DNA from: JAOUEA01 sp963797635
GTDB lineage: Bacteria > Actinomycetota > UBA4738 > HRBIN12
Assembly: GCA_963797635.1 (NCBI GenBank)
Contig: CAWCPZ010000003.1
Location: 1-64,000 of the forward strand
DNA: 64,000 nucleotides
Reading direction: 5' to 3'
Part shown: piece by piece, positions 63,578 to 64,000 of the stretch
How positions within the stretch are numbered: position 1 is the stretch's first letter
Layout of the letters: each line of letters opens with the position of its first letter
The notes under the pieces: model-generated
Told to the model about the DNA's origin: nothing
Database searches by the model: none
What the model saw: only the letters and a program-made list of their open reading frames with translations
Translations under genes and position numbers: made by a program

Positions 63578-64000
63578 GTGCGTTCCCTGGGGATCGACGT
63601 CGGGGTCGGCAAAGGACTCGATCTGGTGCTCTTGGACGAACGCCGCGTCCCGCTGCAGGTGTTCTCGCACGTTCGGGTCCCTGAGGTGGAGCGCCTGATC
63701 CGCGACCTGCGGCCCGACGTCATCGCGATCGATTCCCCGCCGAAGTGGGCCGCGTCCGGTCGATCCCGGCGGACCGAGCGCGAACTGGCCTCGCTCAACA
63801 TCCAGTCGTTCAACACCCCCAGCAAGGAACACGGCGAACGCAACCGCTTCTTCGGGTGGATGCAGGTGGGGTTCGAGGTGTTCGCCCAGGCGGCGGAAGC
63901 CGGGTTCCCCACGTATGCCGCGGGGAGCCCGAAGGGCAAGGCGCTCGAGGTCTTCCCGCACGCCAGCGCGGTGGTGCTGGCTGGAGGGCTGGCGCCCAAG
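63578..64000 (+). CDS. DUF429-type protein, 5' part only
   Basis: The first 141 codons from GTG 63578, cut by the window end: SLGIDVGVGKGLDLVLLDER, VIAIDSPPKWA, SLNIQSFNTPS and KALEVFPHAS. This is the DUF429 pattern, an RNase H-like fold with Asp/Glu residues that suggests a predicted nuclease. No function is known. It starts 2 bases after the cystathionine beta-synthase stop. Confidence 0.8.
   Translation, partial: MRSLGIDVGVGKGLDLVLLDERRVPLQVFSHVRVPEVERLIRDLRPDVIAIDSPPKWAASGRSRRTERELASLNIQSFNTPSKEHGERNRFFGWMQVGFEVFAQAAEAGFPTYAAGSPKGKALEVFPHASAVVLAGGLAPK

Noticed and set aside
1..64000. CRISPR arrays, insertion sequences, prophage, integrase and tRNA genes
   Set aside because: None was found by eye on either strand. 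Weak or degenerate elements could still be missed.

Overview
The window is GC-rich, densely coded bacterial chromosome, most likely from an uncultured Actinomycetota. The grounds are GTG/TTG starts preceded by AGGAGG-type ribosome binding sites, many 4-bp ATGA gene overlaps, an F420-type luciferase-like oxidoreductase, an IclR-controlled glycerol regulon, an Mrp/SufR-like pair and a sequence resembling the actinobacterial DosR/DevR box. No rRNA, tRNA, CRISPR array, transposase or integrase was found. The class cannot be fixed from sequence alone. Region 1 (1-9,650) is an accessory polysaccharide or cell-surface block. It holds a secreted beta-propeller/malectin/FN3 protein, a family-2 glycosyltransferase and a GH26-like hydrolase on the minus strand, then a GMC-type oxidoreductase with a ferredoxin-like cysteine motif, a nucleotide-sugar-type SDR and a second glycosyltransferase on the plus strand. 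It looks less GC-rich than the rest. Every gene in it is broken by several single-base frameshifts although the protein sequence stays well conserved across them. Some shifts are repaired by restoring one base of a short homopolymer, so they look like sequencing or assembly errors rather than decay. About ten isolated shifts of the same kind occur in the other 54 kb. Region 2 (9,950-19,000) carries a CBS-domain protein, then a long minus-strand run: PHP phosphoesterase, TrmH-type RNA methyltransferase, HAD hydrolase, type II NADH dehydrogenase, SulP transporter, diacylglycerol-kinase-like protein and PAP2 phosphatase. An FMN-dependent 2-hydroxyacid dehydrogenase lies upstream of the run. Region 3 (19,000-33,100) is the centrepiece, a glycerol/dihydroxyacetone regulon. 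An IclR regulator and a DhaL paralogue diverge from glpF-dhaK-dhaL-glpK-(19-residue-repeat acidic protein)-glpA-like-sdhB/C/D-like-dhaM-pgsA-SDR-glpX. A perfect 7-bp inverted repeat lies in the divergent promoter. Glycerol enters through GlpF and is phosphorylated by GlpK. Glycerol 3-phosphate is probably oxidised by a GlpA flavoprotein wired to a succinate-dehydrogenase-style Fe-S and cytochrome b module, which would be an unusual respiratory complex. Dihydroxyacetone is phosphorylated by DhaKL, fed by a DhaM that carries its own HPr and enzyme I. Region 4 (33,100-53,350) is mixed: an F420-type oxidoreductase, two ECF sigma/anti-sigma-type modules on either side of an NfeD-stomatin pair, an orphan PilT, a SufR-like regulator divergent from mrp, lgt, a second PAP2, a CAAX-type membrane protease, a PIG-L deacetylase, leucyl aminopeptidase and small proteins. 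Region 5 (53,400-59,700) is a histidine-utilisation locus. hutI converges on hutU-pepE-like-hutH, with a 5'-truncated FAD monooxygenase remnant between hutI and hutH. Region 6 (59,750-64,000) has two convergent response regulators with opposing cyclic-di-GMP outputs (EAL and GGDEF). A DosR-box-like palindrome lies upstream of the GGDEF gene. Cystathionine beta-synthase and the start of a DUF429 protein follow.
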